The position numbers and the translations under genes are program-made. A DNA stretch of 64,000 bases from Fumia sp045645505 (GTDB lineage Bacteria > Bacillota > Clostridia > Oscillospirales > Ruminococcaceae), in assembly GCA_045645505.1 (NCBI GenBank), contig JAZRIW010000024.1, forward strand, positions 1 through 64,000, given 5' to 3'. The stretch's first letter is position 1. Every line of letters starts with the position of its first letter. The notes below the pieces were generated by a model, which was not told the DNA's origin, searched no databases, and saw nothing but the letters and a program-made list of their open reading frames with translations. Shown piece after piece: positions 1-10,236 of this stretch.

Positions 1-3000
1 TGCCTTCGCTGTCTTTAAGTTTATATCCGTTTGTACCTGTAAACCAGGTGTATCCTTCATCTGAGGGTTTTGCTGTTTCGGGAGCTACAACACTGTTATC
101 AGGTTCTTTATATGCTCCGCCACCGCCTGTAGAGCCTGCTGAAGGTGTACTCTGAATTTCAAAGTTACTATCAAAAGTCTTATTTTCGATAGTAGCTTTA
201 CTGAATTCTGTGAGATACTCTTTAGGTGTGTATGTGCCTTCCATAAGCTGATATGTGTATTCATACATATTACGAACATCGGGTTGGGTGGAAATTGCAT
301 AATCATACATTTCCGAACCGCCAACATACCATGCACGATAACAGTTCATACCGTCCATACCATTATCATAAGCACCATTGAAATAGTCAAGTCCCAAGTT
401 ATATCTTACAATATCCGAAGCAATACGTCCATCAAGTTCCATCTCAAGACCGGTTTGTCCATAATGACAAAGATATGCAATCTGATCCATATAATCTCTG
501 TCTAAAGCCGAATTACTTGCAGGTGCACCGCCCTCACCAAAGAAATGGCTGGGCTGTCTTGCAGTTACATCAAACCCTACGTCTCTTGACCATAAAATAC
601 CATTTGCAGAGTTATAAGGAATCCAGAATAATTTATAGCCCAATTCATGAGATTTATCTGAAGCATAAGTAATATACTTGGTCTCAAATCCTACGTCCTC
701 GTTGAAATAATAATATCCTACAAAATCAACGTAGTCATAACCGCCTTCATTAAAACGTCTTAATACTTCATCAAACCACCAATCAGTAACAAATTTCCAA
801 TCTGCAGTTTTTGTGAGGTTATAGTATTTGCCATCAATCGGTCCAAAGTTTGTAGGTGTTTTATTTACATCAATACCGGGGTACATAATAGTAAGTTTTA
901 TTTTATAATCAGGATCACCCAGTTCTTCAGAAGCGCGTTTTGCAGCCTTGTTAAGTTCATCAAGGTCGCCACCTTCTTTAAAAGTTCTGTCCAGATACCA
1001 TTGCCAGTCACTAAACTGAATAGGTTCATAACCTGCACCATTAAATGCTCTTCCTGAAGCTGCATAAATCGCAAGGAAACAAACTCCGTCGAATAAAGTA
1101 TCTTTAACCTTACCATCGGTGCCTACATAAGTAATTAACGGGCGGAATTTTTCAGCTGTCCATGCACGATCACCATTTGCAGTATATTCAGAATACTGAT
1201 TATAAATAAGAAGAGTATCATGTATGCCGGCAGTATCAGGACCGGGTTTTAAATAATCACGTCCATGGCTGTCAGGATCATGAATATCAGCAGGATCGCC
1301 TAAGAATCTTGTGTTATTTTCATCGATATTAACAGCGCCATCAATGATTCCGTCATATCCAAAAATCTTTACTTCGTCAATCATTGCTTTGCGGACAAGC
1401 TCAGCATCCACTCTGATATATCTCGCTCTGATAGCAGTAGCATCAGGAATATAATCTTTATTCTTTGTGTTTGAACGCCAACCAAGTTTAATTATCGAAC
1501 TTGACCATACACGGCCTAAATCCCAGTCTTTATCGGAAAGTTTAAACCAATTAACGCCATCATCTGAAGCGTAAGTCCAAACATTCCAAGGGTATTCTGT
1601 AGCTACATTGGTTCCATAACCTCTTGCTAAAAACTTAGCTTCTATTTTTGTAACAGATTTAGTTTCGCCCAAATCAAACACTATAGACTGTAAACGCACT
1701 TTATCAGCTGCGATGCCTGTAACAGAATCGGTGGAAGTCAAAAGAACCCACGCGGGATCGGCAGGATCATTTGTACCGTCAATACCATCTGTTAATTTTG
1801 TGCCTTCATAGTCAAACTGATCATTTATATGTGTAGGAGAAATTACATAAGATTTACCGAGTGCCAGATTGTACTCAACATTTTCCACTGTAATTTCTGT
1901 AGCATCACTGCATCTGCCACGTTTACCCAAAATTTTAATTTCATCTAAATAAGCCTGCGTATCACTAGTATCAGGAGTATCAAAAGAAATTTTTAAATAT
2001 CTTGTATAAATCATTTTGGCATCAGGATAGCCTGTGATTCCATCAATTTCGGCATTCCAGGAAAGGTTAACCGCACCCTGAGTGCTATTATCCGAAACAA
2101 CACCAATCTGCGCCCAGGCATTTCCATCATTTGAAGCAAAAACTTTGATATTTTTAGGAGTTTCTACTTTCTTGGAATCAGAATTTAAGCTTGAAATCAA
2201 AACATCACTGACAGAATACTTGTCGCCTAAATCAAATTCCACTTCAATATTATTTAAAGCGGCATTACTGTTCTTTTTAAATCCTGTCCAGTTTTTATCA
2301 AAAACAGAACCTGTATCACCAGATAAACCGTCTGTCAAAATTCCTGCAACCTGACGATAATCAGCAGAACGGGAAACTGTATATTCCTTTCCGCGTGCTA
2401 AATTAAGAGTTGCACCATTATCTGGTGTAAGTTCATAATCAAGGCCCGGAACTTCATTTTCATAAACCGCTATTTCATCAAGGAAAAGAATTCCATCCTG
2501 ATTAAACGTAAAACGGATAAATCTTGCAGAATCTTTAAATAAATAATTTTCACGCTTGATTCCGGTGCCAACATAATAGTCGGTAATTTCGTCAACAAGC
2601 ACATCAAAATTATCGCCATCATCAGAAACTTCAATTAAAATCTCAATCGGATATTTAATTTTAAAGGTACTGCTTTGTGATTTAAGCATACCAATACTTA
2701 TCTGTTCAAAGGATTTGACTTCACCTAAATCAACAGTAACAGAAAATCTTTCGTCTTTCTTTTCGTCATATCCGGCCCAGTTTTCATCGGTATATAAGTA
2801 AGTGCCGCGGATACCGTCAGTAAGTTCTTTCTTATCTTTATCGGTATAACTTTCATTTGCATCCCATGAAGTTTTATAAGGCATATCCAGTGCAAGATTG
2901 TTGCTGTCTTTATAAAACTCTTCGGGCTCTTTCTCGGCAAACACAGCTTGTACCGCCAAAACGCACAACTCATCTACTAAAAATGTATCAGTATCATTTA

Positions 3001-5494
3001 TAATAAACTTAACATATCTTCCTTTTGAATTTACAGGAACAACCATATTAAAGTCAGCAGAAGAAACTATAGATTCACCTAAATTATTCCAGCTTAACTT
3101 ATCATCAGAAACTTCAACACTTACCGAATCAGGTAAATTATCCTTATAAAAACGGGCTGTAACCTGTTCAAAATCCTTTGATTCACCCAAATCAAGAACA
3201 AACTCAGTATTTCCTTCAAAACCTACCCAAGTACTGCTTCTCTTATCCGAAGAATAAGAATGACCATCGGTAAGTTTTAAAATATTAATATTATCAGGGT
3301 AATCAGCAGAAGCTAAGTTATCAGAAGTATAAGTTTTACCTCGTGACAGAACATTTTCATCTGCTTCTGCAATTGCAGAAGCACTCTTTAAAATTTCAAT
3401 TTCGCTTAAAAATACCCAGTTTCCATAGCCGATGGTTACTTTAGCATAACGACTCACTATCGGTTTTGCAAAAATATGGCTATAGGTTTTGAAAACCTTA
3501 TTGGTCATATCAATTTCAATAACACCTGAACCTGCTAATTCCCAATTTTCCTTGTCGTCTGAAATTTCAAATTTATAGCTTTTCGGCAGATAAACGCCTG
3601 GGCCTCTTTCCTGCACAGCGGTAAAATTAAATGCTTCAAATGTAGCTCCATAACCTAAATCAAAAATAAAGGAAACCTCGGTTCCGCCATTATATCCTGA
3701 AAAAGCGGAAGAAAACATATTATTTGTACCTATTATTCCATCGGTAAGTTCTTTATTCCCGGTATCAGGATATGCAGAAGCTGCATTTGCACTCTTTTCA
3801 TAGCTTAAGCCCTGCGCCAGATTATTAGCGCCTAAAGCAACTAAATCATTAGTAGGAGTAACACCCGTTTTTTCTTCGAAAACTTCAATTTCATCTATAA
3901 AAAATGATCCGCTATAATCTGCAAAAGAAAATTTCAATGCAGTTGTTTTAATGGTACTTAAATCTTTAGTCAGAAAAATAAAATCATTTTTATCTTCGTT
4001 TGCATTGATTTCACCTTTAAAGATTGTAACCCATTTAAAATCCTTATAAATTTCTATCTGCATAAATTTAGGAACAGAAACATTTTCTGAAGCTTTTTTA
4101 AATAGAGTATAATTAATCTCTTTGAAGCTTATTTCTTTATCTAAAACAAAGGTAAGGTTTATACCTTCAGATCCAAAACCTACATTTTCTCCATTCCATA
4201 AATCAGCCGATACACCATCTGTAAGCTTTGAATGGTTAAAATCCTCATAACCATTACTGTAATCATCATCAATTAAATTTGTATCGTATGAAACACCTGC
4301 AATAAGATTATCTCCAATATAAGGCTCCACAATCACATCACATTCAACGCTTGTAATCCTTCTCTTAATTGTATTGTTTGTATTGGTAACAACAACTTTA
4401 TATTTTCCGCTATCATCTACAATACAATCAGGTATAATATATGTACTGCCGGTAGCACCAATAATTTTTTCATCGTTTTTATACCATTGATATGAAAGCT
4501 GACCTCCGTCTGAAACAAAAGCTGATACTTCTAAAGCAAGATCATTGTTTGCAGTTTCTGTTTTTGTTTCAGGCAAATTAATATTGATTGAAGGCATCTC
4601 AGCATTCAAACTTTGAGATACAACCGTAATAGTACAAGTTTTACTTTTCCCTGTAGCAGTCATACCGTTAAGTGTATTGGTTACTTCTACATAATATACA
4701 TTTTCGTCATCATCTAAGGATATATTATCAACAGTGAGTTTATTGCTGTTTGTACCAACAGGAATATCATTTTCATACCATTGATACGAAAGCACACCAG
4801 TATCACCAGACTCTGCAGAAACCTCCAAACTGAAAGATTCTGTTTCTCTGACAACAATATTTGAAGTGTAGTATTCATCTTCTGTTATTACAGGAGTTTT
4901 AGGATTTGACGGAACATCGCCAAACACCTGCACATCAGAAATAAACAGCCAACCGTTACCATTCTTACGATAACTTGTAAATTTTACATATCTGGCTTCA
5001 ACTGCTACATCAGATTCAAGTGCAATTTCCTCTACTTTATAATGGTATCCACCATGATTTCCCTCGGGATTATTGGTAGAAAGAAAATCAAACCACTCCA
5101 TTTTATCTACTGAATAAGAGATGGAAAGATTTTCAGGGCCGGAGATACCACCACCTCCACAGTAGTAGTATGCTTTTCCACCCCTGAAGCTTTTAACTTC
5201 ACCAAGATCCAGAACAATATCCATCCTACCTGTCATATATCCTGCCCAGGCGGGATTAAAAAAGTCATCTGTTCCGATTTTGCCATCAGTCATCTCTTTT
5301 CCTGTACTGTCAGGATAATCTTCAGTGGATTCTACGGAAGCTTTATAGTCACAACCTTGTGAAATACACACATAGTCTGTTTGAGTAATCAAAACTTCCG
5401 AAGCTGAAAAATCAGGAATATATGTAACTGATAAAGCAGCTACCAACATATATGAAAGTCCTGATTTTAAAATCCTTCCCCATTTTTTAAACAA
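1..5494 (-). CDS. Giant secreted discoidin/Ig-like/DUF4855 surface protein (C-terminus off window)
   Basis: One continuous reading frame of at least 1831 codons runs off the left edge. The likely start is a TTG at 5494 preceded by GAGGGGG; the N-terminus MFKKWGRILKSG plus a hydrophobic stretch is a signal peptide. Order by rough residue: discoidin (F5/8 type C-like) 32-200, two Ig-like domains 200-390 (each with a YQWY motif), then about six more discoidin-like repeats 391-1381, each opening with a TDG motif and carrying a DLGE-type strand. A DUF4855-like domain follows at 1388-1760 (LIYNQY, LFDGVCFL, DYVDFVGYYYF), then a Gly-rich linker. Discoidin modules usually bind carbohydrate; the DUF4855 activity is unknown to me. 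It lies 24 bp after the GH95-like gene, so it is probably co-transcribed and acts on the same glycan outside the cell. The last visible residues (WFTGTNGYKL) may begin a wall-binding repeat. Confidence 0.85.
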   Translation of the reverse strand, partial: MFKKWGRILKSGLSYMLVAALSVTYIPDFSASEVLITQTDYVCISQGCDYKASVESTEDYPDSTGKEMTDGKIGTDDFFNPAWAGYMTGRMDIVLDLGEVKSFRGGKAYYYCGGGGISGPENLSISYSVDKMEWFDFLSTNNPEGNHGGYHYKVEEIALESDVAVEARYVKFTSYRKNGNGWLFISDVQVFGDVPSNPKTPVITEDEYYTSNIVVRETESFSLEVSAESGDTGVLSYQWYENDIPVGTNSNKLTVDNISLDDDENVYYVEVTNTLNGMTATGKSKTCTITVVSQSLNAEMPSININLPETKTETANNDLALEVSAFVSDGGQLSYQWYKNDEKIIGATGSTYIIPDCIVDDSGKYKVVVTNTNNTIKRRITSVECDVIVEPYIGDNLIAGVSYDTNLIDDDYSNGYEDFNHSKLTDGVSADLWNGENVGFGSEGINLTFVLDKEISFKEINYTLFKKASENVSVPKFMQIEIYKDFKWVTIFKGEINANEDKNDFIFLTKDLSTIKTTALKFSFADYSGSFFIDEIEVFEEKTGVTPTNDLVALGANNLAQGLSYEKSANAASAYPDTGNKELTDGIIGTNNMFSSAFSGYNGGTEVSFIFDLGYGATFEAFNFTAVQERGPGVYLPKSYKFEISDDKENWELAGSGVIEIDMTNKVFKTYSHIFAKPIVSRYAKVTIGYGNWVFLSEIEILKSASAIAEADENVLSRGKTYTSDNLASADYPDNINILKLTDGHSYSSDKRSSTWVGFEGNTEFVLDLGESKDFEQVTARFYKDNLPDSVSVEVSDDKLSWNNLGESIVSSADFNMVVPVNSKGRYVKFIINDTDTFLVDELCVLAVQAVFAEKEPEEFYKDSNNLALDMPYKTSWDANESYTDKDKKELTDGIRGTYLYTDENWAGYDEKKDERFSVTVDLGEVKSFEQISIGMLKSQSSTFKIKYPIEILIEVSDDGDNFDVLVDEITDYYVGTGIKRENYLFKDSARFIRFTFNQDGILFLDEIAVYENEVPGLDYELTPDNGATLNLARGKEYTVSRSADYRQVAGILTDGLSGDTGSVFDKNWTGFKKNSNAALNNIEVEFDLGDKYSVSDVLISSLNSDSKKVETPKNIKVFASNDGNAWAQIGVVSDNSTQGAVNLSWNAEIDGITGYPDAKMIYTRYLKISFDTPDTSDTQAYLDEIKILGKRGRCSDATEITVENVEYNLALGKSYVISPTHINDQFDYEGTKLTDGIDGTNDPADPAWVLLTSTDSVTGIAADKVRLQSIVFDLGETKSVTKIEAKFLARGYGTNVATEYPWNVWTYASDDGVNWFKLSDKDWDLGRVWSSSIIKLGWRSNTKNKDYIPDATAIRARYIRVDAELVRKAMIDEVKIFGYDGIIDGAVNIDENNTRFLGDPADIHDPDSHGRDYLKPGPDTAGIHDTLLIYNQYSEYTANGDRAWTAEKFRPLITYVGTDGKVKDTLFDGVCFLAIYAASGRAFNGAGYEPIQFSDWQWYLDRTFKEGGDLDELNKAAKRASEELGDPDYKIKLTIMYPGIDVNKTPTNFGPIDGKYYNLTKTADWKFVTDWWFDEVLRRFNEGGYDYVDFVGYYYFNEDVGFETKYITYASDKSHELGYKLFWIPYNSANGILWSRDVGFDVTARQPSHFFGEGGAPASNSALDRDYMDQIAYLCHYGQTGLEMELDGRIASDIVRYNLGLDYFNGAYDNGMDGMNCYRAWYVGGSEMYDYAISTQPDVRNMYEYTYQLMEGTYTPKEYLTEFSKATIENKTFDSNFEIQSTPSAGSTGGGGAYKEPDNSVVAPETAKPSDEGYTWFTGTNGYKLKDSEG

Positions 5495-5518
5495 GATTAT
5501 TCCCCCTCAATTTTCAAA

Positions 5519-8500
5519 TTAAAATCCATAACCTTTTACCATATTGATAAATACCGCATTTATCTTCCAGTTCTTTCCTTTTTCACTTGACACACGAATA
5601 GAAGCTTTTCCGTCACGTTCATGTCTGAAAGGAATAACTGTAGCTGAATATTCACCTTTTTTCAGATATTTTTCATATTTATAACCATTTTCCCCTTCCA
5701 GTTTAATGCTGGTGTCACTATCATCACCACCGAAAACAAAAAGGGCTTCATATTTTCCTCTCGGTAAATCCATAGAAAAGAGAGAATCATTTTCACTGGT
5801 TGCATAATCACTTAAAAGCGCATCTGATGAATCACTCTTTTTAATTTTTATATCCTTACCATCAAAGCCATAGCCAATATAATCAGTATATTCTTCATTG
5901 CCTATGGTAGTAAAAGGAGTAAACAACATACACATACCAGGTTCTGCGGTGAGTGCTTGTCTTTTAAGAGATTTACTATAATCCTTATTCTGATTTTCAG
6001 TTATATCAAATTTATACACAGTATGATTTTCCATTCGTACATTACCATAATACCAGTCACGAATAAAATCATCAATTTCTTTTATTGTAGCGGTTTTTTC
6101 ATCTTCACCTATAAAAATTCTTCTGCCTGTGCATGCAGTTCTTGATAAAATTCCGCCATCATCACAATCAGCTATAAAGATTTTTTCTTCTTCACCTTTA
6201 CTGATAACATATTCCTTACCTTTTTCAGTATCAAAGCTTAAAATAAAGTCTTTATAAATAGATTTGATTTCTTTTCCTTCACAGAAAACTTTAAATCCGT
6301 CAAATCCCGTAGGAGTTGTAATTCTTACTGTATTTCCTCTATGGCTCAGTATCTCTACAGATTTAACCTTTCCGTCTTTAAGTTCCGCACTTATTTCAAA
6401 TGCACCTTTTGCAAGCATATTTGTAAACTTAACATCAGACCATTTTTCATATTCAGGATATCTGTCCATACATTCAGTAAATCTGAACCCGTGTCTGTGT
6501 GCTCTGTCATAACCACAAGAGCCATCAGGCATTGCAGGGAAAACCCTTATTATATGATTTTGCGACTGCAGAAGCATCTCATTTACTGCAGCAAGCATCT
6601 CGCCTGTAAATTCCATCATACATGGATAATAAAGTGGTTGCCTTGTTGTAAGACAATAGTTCATAAACCTGTCATTTGCCTCAGCGGTAAGTCCATTTGA
6701 ACGAAGCAAATGGTCAATTCCTCTTTCATAAAGCAAACGCAAAGCACGCTGTCCGTCACCAAGTCTTGAAGCGGCAGCAGATATCCAACTGCATTGGAAA
6801 ACACCTATTTCACAATTATCTTCAAGATAATTTATCGTATTACTGATAAGTTCTCTTGACTCTTCATCACTTTCAATATCAATTTCACCTATCGGAAAAA
6901 TCGGCATAAGCATACCAGGGTGTCTTATCCAAAGATTATCAAGTGCATCTTCGGAATCACGCATCCTTCTTCCGTATGTAGTATCTTCACAAGTAGGATA
7001 CTGAGGTAAATTTTCATATAAGTTTTTTATATCTTTTAAAATAGGATTATTATCACCTAAAATCTCAGCACTCTCGAGTGTGAATTTAAGCATATATTTA
7101 ACTGACGCAATAGTAGAAACTGTATTATGTGACCATGGTCCCTGCTCAGGTGAAACATCTGGAAAAACATAATAACATTTTCTTTCCTCGTCCCAATGAA
7201 ACAGCTCAATTGTAAATCTGCAAAGCTCGATAAACAGAGGATATGCATCATTTTTAAGATATTCTTTATCTAATGAGTATTCATACTGAAACCACAAATA
7301 TTGTGCGCACCAAGGCCATACACAAAAATAATTTGTGTATGGATAGTCAATTGAAACACCATTTAAGCCATGAACATCTTTTGCAAATCTTTCAGCCAGT
7401 TCCTTATAGGAATTAAGTCCGTCCGAAAAGACCTTTCCAAGCTCAAGCCTGTTTGAAGAAAATACCCCTGCAAATGAAGCCTGAATATTTACATCCCAAT
7501 ACCAGAGACTTCCCCAGAGTGTAGGACGTCTGATGTCCCAAAGTCCGTTAAGTCCACATGCATGATGTTTCATTATTCCATCTCTTCCGGAACAAGAATC
7601 CAAAGCATACTGATTCACATACCACAGTTTCTCTAAAAACTTGTCCGGAATAGAAATATTTGCTCTTTTATAAAATTCATCCCAATACTTTTTATGTTCT
7701 TCTCTAAGTTTTTGAGTATCTTCAAATTTTTTAATCTCATCATAATCCGGAAGATTTTCATATCTGAAGTCTGTAAAAACCGAAAAAATAAGTTCATATT
7801 CATTTTTCTGTGGGATTGGTTTGATATTGGCTTTTCTGTCACAAAATTCAGCTTTAAGTTCTGCATCTTTTAAGCGAAGTGCCCCCGCATACTTAAACTC
7901 TTTTTCGCCTAACATATCACACACATTATAAGAAACAGTGTTTTTATCAGATGAAAAATCTATCTTCGGAGCACGAGCACCTCTCTCGGTCAAATGCTTA
8001 ATATCAACTGAACTTATGAGAGAAGAATGACTTTCTTTAACACTTATGATAATTGCATCACATCTTGCAGTTATGATACTGATTTCAACTGAAAATTCAT
8101 CTTTTTCAAGGGAAAAATCTATTCTTGCGCCTTCAATATCCAAAGAAAGTGAACTTTTACCGTCTTTAAGTCTTTCATCAAAATTAAAAGCAAGTTCACC
8201 TGTAACAGGATGAGTATTTGAAAGATTTGCTATTGAATACTTATTCTTAAGCTGTGACCTGTCACTTCTGTACTGTAAAAAAGTTTCATCGCCAACAGGC
8301 TGATTTTCAATAGCTATATCAAGCATTTCCTGCTGATTAAGCTTACCTTTTTCAATATCACCCTCCGGTGTACTTTTTAAAATATCCTCAGGCAAAACTG
8401 CACTGTCGATATTATAATAAACTTCATAATGATTAACCGGAATATTTAAAATCCCGTCCTCATAAAAAGCCATTGCGCCAAAAACGCCATTTCCTACAGG

Positions 8501-8554
8501 CAACGCATTTGCCCAATTATTATAGCAATTATCAAATTTTATTATATGTGACAT
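5519..8554 (-). CDS. GH95-like (alpha/alpha)6-barrel glycoside hydrolase
   Basis: 1011 aa. The N-terminal ALPVGNGVFGAM motif and a central barrel resemble GH95 alpha-L-fucosidase/galactosidase-type enzymes. The barrel motifs are LNGLWDIRRPTLWGSLWYWD, WDVNIQ near residue 355, DVSPEQ near 468 (SPE is where GH95 enzymes carry the catalytic Glu) and NEMLLQS near 660. The usual QIDGNFG segment is replaced by MMEFTGEM near 648, so the second acidic residue would be Glu or displaced. There is no signal peptide, so the enzyme appears cytoplasmic. About 290 C-terminal residues look beta-rich and could be a carbohydrate-binding appendage. It sits between a Gfo/Idh oxidoreductase and the secreted discoidin protein. 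Glycosidase class is well supported; the substrate is not. Confidence 0.82.
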   Translation of the reverse strand: MSHIIKFDNCYNNWANALPVGNGVFGAMAFYEDGILNIPVNHYEVYYNIDSAVLPEDILKSTPEGDIEKGKLNQQEMLDIAIENQPVGDETFLQYRSDRSQLKNKYSIANLSNTHPVTGELAFNFDERLKDGKSSLSLDIEGARIDFSLEKDEFSVEISIITARCDAIIISVKESHSSLISSVDIKHLTERGARAPKIDFSSDKNTVSYNVCDMLGEKEFKYAGALRLKDAELKAEFCDRKANIKPIPQKNEYELIFSVFTDFRYENLPDYDEIKKFEDTQKLREEHKKYWDEFYKRANISIPDKFLEKLWYVNQYALDSCSGRDGIMKHHACGLNGLWDIRRPTLWGSLWYWDVNIQASFAGVFSSNRLELGKVFSDGLNSYKELAERFAKDVHGLNGVSIDYPYTNYFCVWPWCAQYLWFQYEYSLDKEYLKNDAYPLFIELCRFTIELFHWDEERKCYYVFPDVSPEQGPWSHNTVSTIASVKYMLKFTLESAEILGDNNPILKDIKNLYENLPQYPTCEDTTYGRRMRDSEDALDNLWIRHPGMLMPIFPIGEIDIESDEESRELISNTINYLEDNCEIGVFQCSWISAAASRLGDGQRALRLLYERGIDHLLRSNGLTAEANDRFMNYCLTTRQPLYYPCMMEFTGEMLAAVNEMLLQSQNHIIRVFPAMPDGSCGYDRAHRHGFRFTECMDRYPEYEKWSDVKFTNMLAKGAFEISAELKDGKVKSVEILSHRGNTVRITTPTGFDGFKVFCEGKEIKSIYKDFILSFDTEKGKEYVISKGEEEKIFIADCDDGGILSRTACTGRRIFIGEDEKTATIKEIDDFIRDWYYGNVRMENHTVYKFDITENQNKDYSKSLKRQALTAEPGMCMLFTPFTTIGNEEYTDYIGYGFDGKDIKIKKSDSSDALLSDYATSENDSLFSMDLPRGKYEALFVFGGDDSDTSIKLEGENGYKYEKYLKKGEYSATVIPFRHERDGKASIRVSSEKGKNWKINAVFINMVKGYGF

Positions 8555-8585
8555 AAAAACCCACTCTCTTATCTGAAATTAAAAA

Positions 8586-8637
8586 TTCCCCGTATATTTA
8601 TATTATATCATAAAAGCTATAATAAATATACGGGGAA
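8586..8637 (-). terminator. Long hairpin between oxidoreductase and GH95-like genes
   Basis: Perfect 16-bp inverted arms (TTCCCCGTATATTTAT and its complement) flank a 20-nt loop. On the minus strand the hairpin is followed by five T residues. It probably ends the upstream oxidoreductase transcript, or attenuates read-through into the glycosidase gene. Confidence 0.6.
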
Positions 8638-8692
8638 AATCAACTTATTTTAGGGCTAAATTTAATATAATTCGGATACACTCAATCAAAAA

Positions 8693-9952
8693 TTAAAATC
8701 CGATGTCAAAATTCTTGTTTTCCTCATTAATAACACAAGGAATCTCAAGATCTGAATATTTCTTTGCAAAAGGTTGACGGAAGTCATTTCTAACCTTTTC
8801 TCTGTCTTCTTTCTTACGGAGATCAGGGATTTCAAGTTCTTTACTTCCTGTGAGTGCACTGTACCAAGCAGTGATACCTGTAGCTGAAAGTGCTACTGCC
8901 TTGTAAACATCAATAGCAGGTTCTGCTTCACCGCGGATATATTTAAGGAAGTGTAACATCAAGAACAAGTCTATTCCGTGGTGAGGAATATTAGAAACGT
9001 CAGCTTTTGTGCAGTCATATTTAATCTTTTCTTCTTCATTCAAGATGGAAAGGACATCCCAGTTAAGATCACGGATTTTAGGTTCAGCATATACATTCTC
9101 TAAAATCTTATCTTCTTCCATATTGAAACGAACAGATTCAACAACACCATTTTTACAAACAGCTCTGTACCATTTACCTACACAACCTACACTTGAAGCA
9201 CCGGAATAGTTGATAACAGAACCATCTTCCAATTCAACAAGCACATAACCCTTATCATGGTTTACAAGTGTTTTCTTTGATGTTTTTGTTACTACAGGTT
9301 TAGCTACAACTTTCTTGGGGAATTTATCAAAAACATAAAGCATAGGTCCCAAGTCGTGCATATTGTAATAGCAACGGGGAAGTGTATTTCTCCAATGGAG
9401 GTTTTCCATATCGAGGTCTCCGTCCCAACCGGGGATATATCCGTCCAAGGACTCTATCTCAGGAGGAGGTGAACCATGAGTATATTCTGCATCAGCAAAT
9501 ACAGGATCGCCATATTTTCCCTCAGAAATAATTCTCTTCATTTCCTGAACTACTCTGAAGTAAATACAGTTTGCAGCGAGCATATATTTTGATTTTGTTC
9601 TTTCTGCACATTCCAAAAGCTTAACGCAATCGCCAAAGCTTGGAGCAGCAGTAGTTTCAGAAAGTACGGGAATACCTTTTTCCATAGCCTTCATTGCATA
9701 GATATGATGCTCATTAAAGAAGTTACAAAGTACCACACCATCAAGGCCGCTATCAAGAAATTCATCAAAATCGGTATAAATCTTAACATCGTCACTTATT
9801 GTGCATTTTTCTCTTAAAGTTTCAATAGATTTGGGATTAGTTTCCAAAAGTGCTGTTATTTTCATCTGATCAGAAAGATATTCTTCACTTAAAAAAACAA
9901 AGTCTCCTCTTACTGCACCCATTACACCGATTTTTAAAATTTTGTTTGCCAT
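8693..9952 (-). CDS. Gfo/Idh/MocA-family oxidoreductase, atypical active site
   Basis: 419 aa. The N-terminal Rossmann fold opens with KIGVMGAVRGDF (a GxxGxxR variant) and continues through YTDFDEFL and DGVVLCNFFNEHH, as in NAD(P)-binding Gfo/Idh/MocA proteins. The C-terminal half carries HDLGP near residue 199. The usual catalytic E-K-P motif is replaced by S-E-T-T-A near residue 99, so the standard lysine is missing; a role in lyase or hydrolase-type sugar chemistry, or a non-canonical dehydrogenase, is possible. The start has a good AAAAGGAG site. It is the first gene after a strong promoter and is followed by a hairpin and then the GH95-like gene, which suggests use on the same sugar. Confidence 0.85.
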   Translation of the reverse strand: MANKILKIGVMGAVRGDFVFLSEEYLSDQMKITALLETNPKSIETLREKCTISDDVKIYTDFDEFLDSGLDGVVLCNFFNEHHIYAMKAMEKGIPVLSETTAAPSFGDCVKLLECAERTKSKYMLAANCIYFRVVQEMKRIISEGKYGDPVFADAEYTHGSPPPEIESLDGYIPGWDGDLDMENLHWRNTLPRCYYNMHDLGPMLYVFDKFPKKVVAKPVVTKTSKKTLVNHDKGYVLVELEDGSVINYSGASSVGCVGKWYRAVCKNGVVESVRFNMEEDKILENVYAEPKIRDLNWDVLSILNEEEKIKYDCTKADVSNIPHHGIDLFLMLHFLKYIRGEAEPAIDVYKAVALSATGITAWYSALTGSKELEIPDLRKKEDREKVRNDFRQPFAKKYSDLEIPCVINEENKNFDIGF

Positions 9953-10044
9953 TTCGATTTCTCCTTTTGCTTTTATTATTATATTTTAACAAATATAATG
10001 ATCTCAGTTGTGTTTCGCTTTTCAAAAAAACAAAGCTTTTTTTC

Positions 10045-10061
10045 ATTCGCTACACACGAAT
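10045..10061. promoter_or_regulatory. Inverted repeat in oxidoreductase leader
   Basis: ATTCG-CTACACA-CGAAT lies 9 bp downstream of the -10 of the oxidoreductase promoter. It could be an operator or a small RNA stem; no regulator is assigned. Confidence 0.35.
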
Positions 10062-10069
10062 TCATAATA

Positions 10070-10098
10070 ATTATAACATTCATAGTTAAGTCATTCAA
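10070..10098 (-). promoter_or_regulatory. Sigma-A promoter of Gfo/Idh oxidoreductase
   Basis: TTGAAT, 17-bp spacer, TATAAT on the minus strand. The 5' leader to the start codon at 9952 is about 110 nt. The rest of the 333-bp gap (9953-10285) holds only this promoter, the leader repeat and the terminator at 10237-10276. Confidence 0.75.
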
Positions 10099-10236
10099 TG
10101 TGCAATATTACCAAATAAAAGAAAATTTTTTATGCTTTTTGACTATTTATTTAAATGAGTGATAAGTATGCTTAATCATAATACCATTTTTAAAGAATTA
10201 CAAGATTTTTTAAAATAAATAAGATTAATATAGAAA

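Noticed and set aside
1..2973. Short separate genes in the left 3 kb
   Set aside because: They are in other frames; a single frame stays open from 5494 to the window edge with continuous discoidin/DUF4855 features.
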